Source of the DNA: Whalleya microplaca
Lineage: Eukaryota; Ascomycota; Sordariomycetes; Xylariales; Xylariaceae
Direction of reading: 5' to 3'
Length of the DNA stretch: 64,000 nucleotides
NCBI GenBank assembly: GCA_022497155.1
Contig: MU385731.1
Coordinates: 372,001 to 436,000 of the forward strand
Shown here one piece after another: positions 1-11,720 of the stretch (position 1 is the first letter of the stretch; each line of letters begins with the position of its first letter). A program made the position numbers and the translations under genes. The notes below the pieces were generated by a model. That model was given only the letters and a program-made list of their open reading frames with translations, was not told where the DNA came from and ran no database searches.

Positions 1-230
1 AACTCACGCCTGGACTACTATAGCTAGAGGCAGGGCTTTAGTATAAGTACCAATTGTATATTTACAGATAGATAAGGAGGAAAGCTATTTCGGACTATGG
101 GAATTGCTTAGAAAACTTAAGCCGGGTGCCCCGCCGGGCGGTAACCATTCTGCCGTGCCGTTGCTAATTGACATACGGGAGTACGTGGCAACAGGTGGTC
201 CATGCGCCACACAGGTACGTACCTCCCGTA
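1..230 (+). repeat. Divergent relative of the 205-bp LTR-like repeat (partial)
   Basis: This GC-richer edge segment resembles the 205-bp repeat at 18,654-18,858 in the same orientation. Both have a GAGGCA(A/G)GGCTTTA block followed by a GATAAGGA block at similar spacing, then a CCCCGCCGG block and a GTGGTCC block near the right end. The two differ by more than transitions, so it looks like a different subfamily or an older copy. The left end may be cut by the window edge. I cannot define its termini or a target-site duplication. Confidence 0.45.
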
Positions 231-1669
231 ACTATATATTATTATTATATTTTTAGCTATAACGGATTTAGTATATAAAATATATTAAGACTATTTATTA
301 AGTTAATATATTATTATTAATAAATTATCGCGACTTTTTTTATTAGCTGGCATTAATTTAAAATTTATTACTAAATATTATCAAGTTTATAAAGGTATTA
401 ATAAAGGTTTTAAAAGGCTCGGTTTTTTATTTTCAGGGATTTTAAACGGTCGGTATTTATAATTATTAACGAAATAATTTATATTAAAGGCTTATTTTAG
501 CTACTAATATCGCTCGGCTATTAATTGTTTTATTTTTATACATTTTAAATAGCCGGTAAAGAGTTTAAAATAATCTTTCATTAATAATTTAATACGTAGT
601 TAGTTTTAATCGGGAATTATTAAGTAACTTATATATAATATTAGTCGATTAGTTATAAAAAAAATTAAGGTAAAAAGGTATAGCGCGAATGCGTTTTTTA
701 TAAGTATTAAAATTACGATAAATAATGTTAGCTTTTTAAAAAAGGTCTATTAGTTTAATATTAAAATTAAAAAATAGTTTTATATTTTAATTTAAAGCGA
801 AAATACTTATGTTTTTATAAATGTTTACGAATATTACATTAATATAAAAGATTACTGTATTAATCGCTATTAAAGGTATAATAAATTAGGGGATAAATTA
901 AAACAAGGTTATTATACGGTAAGCCTTTTGCTTTATTTTTTATATTTTTAAGTTCTCGAATTTTCTAGATAAAATATTAGCTAATATATTTTTTTTATTT
1001 TAGTCAGTAAGTAATGATAAAATAATATTAAACTCATAGTTCGGCTTATTTCGTTTCCCGAACGTTTAGGAATTTTTTAGTTCCGAAATATTTTAAAATA
1101 TAATAGTTGGTTATTATAAAAAACGGGCGTAAGTTTTATAAATTAATTAATTTAACTTTTTAATTTTATAACGCGCGAATCACTGCTAATATTTTTTATT
1201 ATAAATGTTATAATTAAGCTCGGGTTTTTATATAATACGGTATTATTTAAAATCTTCCGAGAGCCGTTAAAACATTACGCCTATAATTATATTTTTAAAA
1301 GCGTTAGTTTTAAGTTTAAATTTTAAACTATATAAGAGATAACGAAATATAAATATATAAATTAACTGATATTTTAAATTATCGAAGGCTTTTTAATATT
1401 TGCGAGTTTAGTTAAAAGTTTCTTTTTTTTAGGTGAGATTTATAAGCGGCTTAACACTTTTATTATATTTTCGCATAAATTGCCGGTAAAAATTATAAAA
1501 TCCTTAAAAGGACTATACATTTTTTATATATTTTAGGATTTTTTTAAAACTCGATAGCTTTAATTTTTTAAGGTTTATTACGATTTTGTTAATACTTATA
1601 ATAAAGCTTAAAAACTTAATATTTTAAATATAAAATTTATATTTCATTAGGTCGGCTTATAGTTTAATA
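231..1669. other. RIP-degraded DNA, probably integrase side of the minus-strand gypsy relic
   Basis: This is AT-saturated sequence without an open frame. It lies immediately downstream, on the minus strand, of the RT relic at 1,670-2,190, which is where RNase H and integrase of a Ty3/gypsy element would be expected. I could not read a convincing integrase motif here by eye, so the assignment is by position only. Confidence 0.4.
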
Positions 1670-2190
1670 ACCTAAAGTCGGGCTAATACTTTATTAACAT
1701 ATTTAATATAATTAATCTTGTTTTCTTTAAAAATTAAAAAATTATTAATATATACGTTATAAAGGTTATTTAAATATTTTATTAAAGTATTATTAATATA
1801 TTTTTAAAAGGCCGAGAGTCCGTTACTTAACTTATAAAAAAAACCTTATATTTATATATTTTATATTTAATATAAAAAGTTATTAATTCTTTAATATCCG
1901 GATATATTTATATATAATAAAACGTTTAATGTATATTAATCTTAGTAAATACTTTAGTTTTAAAAATATATAATAAGGTTTTATTAATAAAAGGCAAAAA
2001 ATAGCGGTCTTTATATATAATAATATTTAATTTACGATGGTTTATATAAAAACGTATCTTTTTAATTAGTTTAGCCATAAAAAATAAAAGTAGCTTGAAA
2101 AGTAGCGCTTAATTCGATAAATCCTTTATATAAATTATTAATAATATATTAGCGGCAAATCTTTAGTTTTTTTAATGATATTTTATATAA
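1670..2190 (-). pseudogene. Ty3/gypsy reverse transcriptase relic
   Basis: On the minus strand, translation through RIP stops recovers the order of gypsy RT motifs. First comes KGFIELSATFQATFIFYG (the K-G-[FY]-I-x-x-S-x-[SA] lead-in), then a block ending in KVFTKI-type residues (visible as S-I-Y-stop-D with the following I-H region), then LSNGLSAF followed by KYINN. Last is VYINNFLIF, which is the YxDD catalytic motif with the first two Asp changed to Asn, as G-to-A RIP would do. The following residues ENKINYIKYVNKVLARL match the stretch after the active site. There are many in-frame stops, so this is non-functional. The family assignment is from knowledge of fungal gypsy RTs and the motif reading is mine. 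No LTR pair was identified for this element. Confidence 0.8.
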
Positions 2191-2559
2191 AGGACTACAT
2201 TTTAATTTATTAAAGGGTTTTTATAATTAAATTTTATAATTTATTCTAAGTCGATAAAAGGGTAATTTATTAAAGTTTATTTTATTACATATATTTAAGT
2301 ATTAATAATAAACTTTAGGTATTATTTTTAAAACTTTTTAACGGAATTTTACTTTATTGCGGCTTAAAAAGGCCTTATGCTTTAAATTATTAATATATCG
2401 GTCGATTTTATATAAATTAATTACACTTAAGTAATTTTTTAGCTATATAATAAAAAGTTATTACTTTAATAAACATTATATTAATTAGTTAATTATAAAA
2501 TTAAATTAAAAGTTACGTTTTAATTTATAATAATTATATTAGTCGCGTAACGGGAAGGC

Positions 2560-2770
2560 TTAATTTAAGGCGTTTTTATAACGTTTGCGGCGTTTTTTAA
2601 ATATAGCGCGCAAATATAGCGAATGCGCCTATACGCTGTAGTCTATATAAGCCAGTACTAGATATTAGGTTGCGACCTTGATATTAGACATCCTTTTGTG
2701 GAGGTTTGGGACAGTGGGTAGCTAGGCTATAGCTACGCCGTTATACGCGCGGTAGCTCTCGTGGCTTTTT
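2560..2770. other. GC-richer island inside the RIP block
   Basis: A patch of near-normal composition lies within saturated AT DNA, with TTGTGGAGGTTTGGGACAG in its middle. It has no open frame longer than a few dozen codons and no recognisable gene. It may be a short insertion too small to be a RIP target, or a unique segment between mutated repeats. I could not find a second copy in the window. Confidence 0.4.
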
Positions 2771-3236
2771 ATTATCTAGTAATATTTTAGCTATAAATAA
2801 TATACCTTAATTAAATTTATTAACTATTATATAAGGTATAAAATTATTTAAATTAAATATATAAATAAACTGTTTTAAAATAATAATAAAAGTTAATATA
2901 ATTAAGGCTAAGCGTCGGCTAATAGTTTTAGCTTTTTATAATTCCGTTTTTAACTTTTTTATACGTTTTTAAATTAAATTCCCGTAAAATATTATTTATA
3001 CTTTAAACGCCGAAGCCGGAAAAAGTTTTAAAGTTTATTTTAAATTTAAATTAATATAGCTATATCGTCTTATTATTTAACGCTAAGTTTTATTAATTAT
3101 TAATTATTTATATCGCTATATATTTTTTAAAAAAGCCTTTTATTAATCGGGAATTAATTATTTAACTTTATTAATAAAGATATTAATATTAACTATAAAT
3201 CTCTAGTTAATAAAAAATAAAAAACGCTATCGCTTA

Positions 3237-3268
3237 ACATATATATATATATATATATATTATATATC
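3237..3268. repeat. (TA)n microsatellite
   Basis: An uninterrupted run of TA dinucleotides of about 28 bases, inside the AT-rich block. It has no evident function and is the kind of sequence that slips readily. Confidence 0.85.
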
Positions 3269-3479
3269 TCGAACTATTTTTTATTAATAATAATATTAAA
3301 AGTTATACCGATAATTATAAAAAAGACATTAGATATATAGCGGTATTAAATCCGGTAATATATAAAAATAAGCGCATTTATTATTTAAATTAATTATTTA
3401 TTATAACTATTAATGCGGCCGGGTTAAAATTCGGTGATTAGCTAAGGTTTTAAATATTTAAAACCTTTATAAGTAAATG

Positions 3480-3725
3480 TTATATTTATTATTACGGGGT
3501 ATACGCTTATGGAAAACAGGGCTTTAGATTTAGCTATATTACTAATAAAATTATTAACATAGGGAGGCAAAAAAAGGAAAAAAGCAAGCCTAATAAGGCT
3601 TGCGAGCAATTACCATGTACGTAAAGTGGGGTAGCTTAGTTATTTAGGTTATTATATCGTCCGCGTGTCCCACTTAATCCTAATCTTAATCCCAGTCCTA
3701 ATTAGTCCCGATTCGGCCGTAACAT
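3480..3725. other. GC-richer island, possible short element remnant
   Basis: This patch has a nearly normal base composition, including GGGGTAGCTTAGTTATTTAG and a run of four near-repeats of CTAATCC (CTTAATCCTAATCTTAATCCCAGTCCTAATTAGTCC) near 3,673-3,707. The surroundings are heavily mutated, so the patch either inserted later or escaped as single-copy sequence. No coding potential is visible. Confidence 0.4.
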
Positions 3726-4267
3726 TTATAAATATATATTTATTTGTTTTTATATTTTATAAAGAGATTTTAATAATTAAAAATAGTCTATTATAAGTTA
3801 TTATACTTTAAAAAAAAGGTTCCCCACTAAGTATTTAATTAAAAAATCGAATAGTATTTTATTTACATTAAAATTTATTGTTAATACTTCTTTAAAAAAG
3901 GTAATATTTTTTTAAAAAGTTAATTCTTTTAATTAATTTAAAAGCTTAATATAATTTAATTCCGGCACTAAAGTACGGTTATATTTAGCTATAATTAAAA
4001 ATAAAAAAGCGTTTTTTTAACATTAATTATAATTTTAGTCGAACTTTTTTTATTAAGGCATTTTTAGCTATAATAACTTTTTTTATAACATTAATATCGA
4101 TTTTTTATAATAAAAAAGCTTTTTTTATTAGTTAATTTAGTTATTTATTAATTTCTTAACGCGCGGGGCTTAATTTTTATAATTTTGCTTTTTTTGAACT
4201 TTTTTAAAGTGCTTTTTCTTTACTATTTTATATATAAAAGCGGTTTTAAACTTAATTAAAACATATC

Positions 4268-4515
4268 GGGTAAAGTTATTATAGCATAAGCTTTACGAGG
4301 TGTTATAAAGCCCTGTAAGCTATATAGCTATAAAGCACCTTATTAAACCCTTTATACGTAACCTATTAAATCACATACTTAGTTAAATAGCTTAAGTAAT
4401 TAAGTAAAAAGGTTTTTTTAAATTAAAGCTATTATATAGCTAACTAGCTAACCTTTTATTTTTTACCTTATAATTTTATAATAATATATATTTATTACTT
4501 AACACGCGCCTTTTT
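4268..4515 (+). repeat. Half copy of the long-inverted-repeat MITE family
   Basis: This segment matches the right half of the inverted-repeat element at 27,060-27,310 in the same orientation over roughly 240 bases. Shared blocks include GTGTTATAAAG, TTAAACCCTTTATA, ACTTAGTTAAATA, GTAATTAAGTAA, TAGCTAACCTTTTA and the terminal ACTTAACACGCGCC. The left half seen in the complete copy is missing, so this copy is truncated or its left arm was replaced. More A/T is present than in the other copy, consistent with stronger RIP. Confidence 0.75.
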
Positions 4516-7500
4516 TTTTAAGCTGTCACATAATTATAAGGTTTCTTAGCGCTAAGTTTAACTAATTCCGCCATTAAATATATTTAGCGCTTTTTTCTTT
4601 AGCGTAATTAATTAGTCACCCGTTAATCCTCCTTTTCCTCGATTAAATATAGTTAATTAGTTACCCATTAATAACCTTTTACGCCGGCGTAATCGATTAG
4701 CCACTTATTAGTTACTTTTTTCCTTTATTAACACCTTATTATAACATATTATACGCACTAATAGCTTAGTCTTAAAAATATATAATTTATTAAAGGGTAT
4801 TGTGTTATATAACCCCGGCGTAATAGATTAATTACCTGCCACTTATATTTTATTAAACCTCGTTAAATTAAATATATATAACAACATTTAGCTATTTAAT
4901 ATTAAATCACGCTTATTATTTTTGCCGACCTTATTTTTTAGATACTTTTCTCGGTCCGAAATTATATTTAAATATAGCGCACCCGATTTTCTACCCCCTA
5001 TTTTTAGCGATTAATCGTAATAACGCGGCTATTTTTTAACTCGTTTTTAATAATTAGTTATAACAAGTTATTTTTTCCTTTTTTATACGCTGATTCTAGC
5101 AATTAATTATAATAACGTATATAATAACGTCTTTCGGTAATAATAAATTAAATGCCGTATTTTAAACCTTATATATTAAATTTACCTTTAAATTTAACAC
5201 CTATATTAACGCATTAAAAGCCGATTACGAAAGTTATATTTAGTAGCTTTAAGCCGATAAAACCTTTATTTAATTTAAACTCGGCGTTATAAAAACTACT
5301 TATAATATTTTATTATTTAAATAGTTACGCTCTCGATTAGCCCTCCTAGATCCTTTTACCTTATTTAGCCTATTAGATTTTAATATATAGATCCTTTAAA
5401 TTGCCGGCAAATTAAAAATTAACGGTAAGGTAATTAGATTATTTTAAGCTAAATTTTATTACATATACGTTTGTCTCGAGCTTAAAATATAACATATCGT
5501 CTTTTTTATTATAGCCCACGCATAAAAAAGTAATATTTAAAATTACTAGATTATCTTAAATATTTTAAAGTTAATTTATGCCGATTTAAATTATAAGAGA
5601 TAATAATAGTTAGGTACGGGTAATATATTAATTTATAAGGTATAAATATAGGTATATTAATTTTTAACCTCTTTATATATAAAGGGGGCGAAGCTTTTTT
5701 ATATAGATAAAGGGTAAAGGAGGATTTCCGGTCTTTTCCCGATACCTTTTTAATAAGGCTTATAAGTTAATAGGGCTTACAATATAAGCTTTATATTTAA
5801 TAATTATCTTCCCCCTTTTATATAGCCGCCCGGCTATTAGTAATTTGCTAAATTTATATCTTATAGTAACAGTAATTAAGCCGTATTTATATAAGCTGTT
5901 CTTTTTAGTCCGTAACTAATTTATCGTTATTCCGGTTTTTATTTTGCCGCTATAGTTTACTTATTAGAAACTATTAGTTAACCATTTCTTTCTTTTTTTT
6001 CCCAAGAATTATTTAATATTTTATTAAACTATTTCTTACGCTTTTTATCTTTTTGCGTTTTTTTATATTAAGTTTATTAAATTATTTCGTTAGTTTTGTT
6101 CTTATTTTCTTATTTACTAAAATATCCGATATAAGTGATAATAACGGTATTAGTAAGCATTAAAGTAGTTAAGCTATTTATTAGCTATATTAGCTAAGCT
6201 AGCACCGGCCGAATTAACTTTTTTAAAAAGCCGCTTATTATGTCCGTTTAACGTTATAATAACGCCGTTATTTTATAAGTAGCCCGGGATATTCTTTAAT
6301 TCAAAAAGCGTTGCTATTATTATTAAACCCGCCGAGCTTATAACTATTTTTAGCTGCCGTATAATATATTATTAAGTCGCTTTAGACCTTTTATATCAGC
6401 TTTATTACGGCAAGGCTTTAACATTTTTTTTTAGCCGCGAAATAGCAAGCCTTTAAAAATTAAATATAAATTCTTTAACCTAGCGTTTTCTGTTTATATA
6501 TCGTATTCCGAAAGTTATAATGTATATAAATTTATTAATATATTCGTTTTTTATTTATATTATTTTCATAACTAAATTAATTAATTAAGTATTTAATTTA
6601 ATAATATTTAATTAAAAGTGTTTTAGCGGTTTTATTTTCTGGTTTATTTTAGCTTAAAAACACCAAGTAAACGTAAACAGTAATGCTATTAAAAATATAG
6701 CTTCATTATATATATTATAAAGAAGGACTAGCAAGTCGACTTAATGTCGGCTTAATTCCGATTCCTTTAGATATAAAACGCCTTACTTTAAACCTACCGG
6801 GCAAAATATAACCCAATCGGTTATAATAAAAATAAAAAAATTAGGTTTAAATAATATTTTTAGTTTTTTTAGGTTAATATTAATATTAACAGTTTATGAA
6901 ACCCCCGCTGCCAATATTAATTATTTATTTTTAAGCGTAAGATTATTATTTATACATTTTTTTGTCTTTTAAAATACGGGGTTATAAGTTTTATATTTAT
7001 TTAATTACCTTTTTAGGGCTATTTTTAATAGTTTTTTAATTTTTTAATTAGCGTTAAGCTTACGCCGGTACGAGTAAATTTTATTTTAATATAAAGAACT
7101 GCGGTTTCGCCGCGTAAACTATTGTTATTTAGGCGTTTATAAAGAACGTACGTTTAGCCTTTATAATAATATACCCTAATTATCTTTAGGTTACGTTTTC
7201 AAATAAATTTAAGCGGGAATTTTTAGTTTTTAATTAAGTTATCGGCCCGGTTTTAAGGTCTTTTCGGGGATATTATATTATAGCTTAATTAATAAAACAT
7301 AGGATAATCGATTTTAAAAACTTAAGTTTAAATTTTAATAATATTATTAGGATTATTATCTCCCTACTTAATACTATCGGTAGTTATTTAGTTTGTTTAT
7401 TTTTAAGTCCGATTTTTAAAATATTATTTATAGCGGCCGCTTTTTTTATATTATTATTTCTCGGTTTTTGCTTTTATTTATCGGTTTTTCGGGCTTTTAT

Positions 7501-7972
7501 TATTTTAAGTTATATAGCCTGTTTATTTTTAAATTTAAATCTTAAAGTGTTATATATAATAGCTACTTTCTTGTTTTTTATATTAATATATAGTTTTATT
7601 TTATTTATTAATAGTTTATTTAATTATTTAAAAGGATATATTTAGTTCGCTTTCTTTTATCTTTCGGTACTTTTTTATAGCTATTTTATTTTAGCATTTA
7701 AAAATTACAATATTTAACACTAGCTATTAGCTATTTTATAGTTTGTTATATTATTATTAAGTTTTTCGTTTTCTTTTTTTATTTTTATTTTTACTTTCGC
7801 TTATATTTTATACTATTATTTTAAACTTTAGTTATATTTTCGGTTATTATTTATTAGTTATATTTAACGGGCTATTTCTTTTATTTTATTTTATAATAAA
7901 TTTTTTAATATACCCGATGGTTAATTATATTTTTAATTGCTTATTTTTTGTTGTTTTTTAAATTAGGTATAG
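4516..7972. other. RIP-degraded DNA without a recognised element
   Basis: About 3.4 kb of AT-saturated sequence. I see no open frame above noise, no LTR pair and no readable polymerase motif on either strand. It is most likely an older transposon layer. Occasional short GC-rich words such as TAACCCCGGCG (near 4,810) are single survivors rather than genes. Confidence 0.6.
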
Positions 7973-8099
7973 TGTGATAATAGACTATAAGGTAACAGTT
8001 AAGGTGTGTATTATTTATAGTCTCTTTAATACTAATAGTCTTAAAAAATAGCTATTTAAGGACGGAAAATCCGTCTTAGCTTATAGGGTGTTTTTAACA
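7973..8099 (+). mobile_element. Solo LTR-like repeat, 127-bp family, copy 1 (RIP-mutated)
   Basis: This begins with TGTGATAATAG and ends with TTTTTAACA, so it has the TG...CA ends of an LTR. It aligns over its whole length with 19,206-19,354 and 26,735-26,861 in the same orientation, sharing GTGTATTATT, TCTCTTTA, AGCTATTTAAGGACGGA and the palindromic GACGGA/TCCGTC block. Differences from the 19,206 copy are largely C-to-T and G-to-A. The flanks (TATAG and ACTGC) do not form a target-site duplication. This may be one end of a decayed full element. Confidence 0.7.
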
Positions 8100-8103
8100 A
8101 CTG

Positions 8104-8118
8104 CCCCCCCCCCCCCCC
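8104..8118 (+). repeat. Poly-C tract of 15
   Basis: Fifteen consecutive C residues stand a few bases downstream of the LTR-like repeat. A pure C run is striking in a block where C residues are otherwise being lost; it contains no CA dinucleotide except at its end, so it offers no RIP target. Read length may be affected by sequencing slippage. Confidence 0.85.
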
Positions 8119-9775
8119 AAGAAAAAACTCAGATATCTTTATTTAATTATTTATAATATGTTTTTTATATATAAAAAGCTTAAATAGTTTATTTAGCTAA
8201 TAGTAATATAATAAATGTATCCGATAAATTTTCTCTTTAATTATATCTAATAATAAGCTTTTACTAAAGCAAAAAAACAAAGCTATAGCGTTAATTCCGA
8301 CAATAAAAAAAGGAAAACAAAATTACAGACTATTATTTAATAAGAGACCTTTTGCTTTTTTAACGGCATCTCTAGCTATTATTATAGTTTTTTGCTTAAC
8401 GTAATAGCGGGAATTCTTTCGTTATTTTTATTTAAAGATTTTAATGCGTGTTACCCCGGGGGGCATACGCACGGACCATATAAGATAAGATAAGATAAGA
8501 TAAGCCAGGTTGGCTATATGTGGCACAACAGTAGCTAGTTAGGAAAGATCCCTTCTTCCTCCTTCCCAATATAGATTAAATTAATACACCCGCATATTGC
8601 TTGTATTAGATTCCTTTATTAATATAAGGGAAATTACTTCTGGTATTTTTAATACTAGCTAATATATTAATTTAGCTAGCGTTTCGGATAATCTTATAAG
8701 TAATATTAATAAAACTAATAATAAAACTTCCGGCGCTTACGTTACCCTTTTTAAACTCGTAATCCTACTTTTTAAATTATTATATTTTTATATATGACGT
8801 TTTATCTTTACTATTTATATATTTTTAATTTATATTACTACTTTTAGTTCTCGGATTTTTATTTTTATTTCTTAAATCTTTTAGTAGTTTTATAAAAATT
8901 TAAATTTTTTCTCCCAGCTATCCCTAAGCTATATAATATATTAAAATAATACCATCCGTATTATTAGAACGAAATTTTCGCTTTTTAAAAGTTTATACGT
9001 TTTTAATTTAATTTATTTTTTATTATATTTAGTTGGAAATTTCTGCTATTTTTTATAAAAAACGTTAGTTTTTTAACGTTTTTTTCTATTATTATTATTT
9101 TATTTTTTAAATTATCCGAAATAGGCGTAACGGCGGCGTATCGCGCCTAAAGGTCGCTATTTTATAAATTAAATAGTTTTTATAATACTTTATATTCCTC
9201 GGTTTTTATTATATCCGTTTTATAAATATTATTAAATATTTTAACAGATTTTTATCCTTAAAATTAATTTTATTTAAATTTATATAAATAATCTTTATAA
9301 TTATATTTTTATCGGGATTACTTTTTTATTTTTCCTACTATTTTTATAGCTTTTAATTCTTTTTTTTCTTAATTTCTTTTTTCTTACTTTTTATTTGCTA
9401 TTTTTTTAAAGTATTTCAAACAAACGCTTTTTAATTTAAGGTAAAGCTATATTACTAAAGCCGGAGAGTATTTTATAATATTACATACCGTTATTATTTA
9501 TAAACTGTTTTTTTTTAAAAATAAGCATATTTTTAGTTTTCGGTAATAAGATTATTTAATAAAAACCCGCTTTTTTAATAATGTTATCATTATTTCGGGA
9601 AATATTTTAAATCTTTTAATTACGTTTTTATTTGCTTAAAACGTAAAGAGTTATACTTTTTTTCAAATTTATAATTAGTTTTATAATATCTGCTTAATTT
9701 ATATCGTATTTTTAATTTATTATTTCAAGTAATATATATTAAACTTTTATTTATAATGTTAAGTTAAATAACTAT
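8119..9775. other. RIP-degraded DNA with a GC-richer patch and ATAAG repeats
   Basis: Mostly AT-saturated sequence without coding potential. Around 8,440-8,570 there is a patch of balanced composition that contains five tandem copies of ATAAG (8,481-8,506) next to CACGGACCATAT. The CGGACCA word is also present in the 205-bp repeat family, so the patch might be a distant minus-strand relative, but I cannot align it convincingly. Nothing else is recognised. Confidence 0.5.
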
Positions 9776-9980
9776 AGTCACGGTTTATACGGACCACCTG
9801 TGGTATATGGCCCGTGCACGCATTAGTCACCCACCGGGGTTAGCCCGGCGGAGTCCTCTTAAATAAATTTCCTTAACGCACACTTAAGAAATTCGTTCCT
9901 TTTTTCCTTATCTTGCGATTTTAATACAACAGCTAATAATACTAAAGCTTTGCCTTTAATAATTACCGCGCACCGTGATA
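9776..9980 (-). mobile_element. 205-bp LTR-like element, minus orientation
   Basis: Read on the minus strand, this starts TATCACGGTGCG and ends ACCGTGACT, and it is collinear with 18,654-18,858 on the plus strand over exactly 205 bp with most differences being transitions. Shared blocks include AATCGCAAGATAAGGAAAAA, AAGTGTGCG, GGCTAACCCC or its mutated form, and the ACCACA(A/G)GTGGTCCGT block. The 5-bp flanks are ACTAT and ACTAC on the plus strand, a plausible target-site duplication with one C/T change. It could be a solo LTR or a non-autonomous element. Confidence 0.75.
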
Positions 9981-10689
9981 ACTACTTTATTAGTACTACT
10001 TTTTTTAATACTTATATTATTTTATTTAAATCGATTTTTTAAAAAAGCGGATAATATTTAAAATTTCTCTAATAATAATATATAATTATATTAACGTTTT
10101 TTATATTTTTCTTATTATTTAATTATAACGCGCTTTTTTTTTAAGTATTTTAGTTTTCGATTTTTTAGTTTCGAATTTAAAAAATATCTTTTTAACGAGG
10201 TCGGTAATTTTCCCTCATTTTTTCCAAATATTTCTTTTTAGCTTTTTTTTTCTTTTTACTTTTTCGCGTTTACTTTACCATACGGGAAATTTATATTCGG
10301 AAATCCCTTTTAAAATACGTTATCTCGGGACTTATATAGTTTATTTATAAATAAAATATCTGCTATAATTATAAGGTAACTAAATTAAACAAGTATATAA
10401 AGTTATAAAGGTGTTTATATTAAAATAAAGGTTTTAAAAAATCTGCAAACGTTACGGAAGTGTGTAAAAACGTGATATTAAAATAAAAGTTCCGGAAAAT
10501 CTGCGGGGTATTAGGATTATTTATTTAAATAAATAAAATAACTAATTAAATACTAGTAATAATTACTATAAAATAAAGATCTCGATATTAATAAGTAAAA
10601 TAATTTATGTTAATTTTTATTTATCCGCTTAATTTTTAATTATATTCGGTAGGCTTTTTTACTATTTTACTAATTTATATTATAACTTT
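9981..10689. other. RIP-degraded DNA downstream of the chromodomain relic
   Basis: This is where the 3' untranslated part and 3' LTR of the minus-strand chromodomain-type gypsy element (10,690-11,720) would lie. The sequence is AT-saturated. Two similar stretches containing TTAAAATAAA(A/G)GTT and AAAATCTGC occur at about 10,420-10,447 and 10,473-10,505, a local duplication. No LTR boundary could be fixed. Confidence 0.45.
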
Positions 10690-11720
10690 TATAAAAATAG
10701 TTTATTTTTTTATTATAATCGTTAATTAATTCGGCTGCGTTTTATATTAAGACTTTTTTAAAATATTATGAGTTAAAATATACGGTATATTCCTTTTATT
10801 ATATAAGGTATTTTAGTATAAACTTTTAGCCGTACTTTATTATTTTTTTATTTAATAATCTATCGATTTTATATAGTATTTATTTGTTATTATTTCCTTT
10901 TATAAAAATTTATTTTAATTATAGTTTAAACCTTTTAAATTTATCCGTTCTTTTTAATATAGGAACTAAATAAATTATCGAAACTATTCGATAGATTTTC
11001 TAATATTTAAAAATTTTTAACTCGTATATTACCTCGCCGACTCTTCGGATTATAATAAAAAATCCCGTTTTTTATTAAAACCACTTTCTCGGTAGTTTTT
11101 CCGGAAGATTATATCTTTTATATAATTTAAAGTATATTTTTTTAGCCCACGTTAAATTTTATTAACGTATAGGTTTTATTATATTTAATTTTATTTTAAG
11201 CTATTATAAAATCTATAGCCGCTTCCGCTTTTTTTAATATAGTTACTATATTATTTCGAAATTTATAACGTTTTTTAAAACTTTTAAGGCCGAAAAGGCT
11301 CTTACGGGTTTAAAACCTAAGGTAATTTTATTTAAGGATTTTTTTTAATATAAATGATCTCGTATTATTAAATTAATATTATAAAAACAAAATTATATTA
11401 ATTTAAAATATATCCGAAGCTTATATATAATATTTTATAGCTATTCTTATTTTTTAATTACGTTTTTCTGTCTGCTTATTTAATTAAAAGTATTATATTA
11501 TTAAATATTTTAAAGCTATATTTATTTTAATAAATATAATTTACTAAAATTCGGATAAAAACTTAAAATTTTTATCCGATATAATATTTTTTAATATTTT
11601 TTAATCATATAGTTATACTACGTAAATAAAAATTATAGCTTATTCTTTTATATAAAATTTTTAAAGTTGTTTAAAAATAGCAAGCTTTTTTAAAAAAATC
11701 TATATATTCCGGTTAATAAA
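10690..11720 (-). pseudogene. Ty3/gypsy integrase C-terminus plus chromodomain relic
   Basis: Minus-strand translation through stops gives the integrase C-terminal motif TGFFIIIRRVGEVIYELKI (about 11,030-11,085), followed by IYLVPILKRTDKF, and then, after a spacer, YKIDRLLNKKIIKYG, FILKYLI-stop-stop-KEYTVYF and AAELINDYNKK (about 10,700-10,890). The order EIDRLL...Y-x-IRW-x-G-Y...AAELI-x-x-Y is that of the chromodomain carried by fungal chromoviruses. Farther upstream (about 11,450-11,490) the residues ISRQTEKRNQKI match the HPQTDGQTER region of the integrase core. Stops are frequent and the element is dead. RT and RNase H parts, expected above 11,720, are not readable and the 12,681 LTR interrupts that region. 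Confidence 0.82.
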
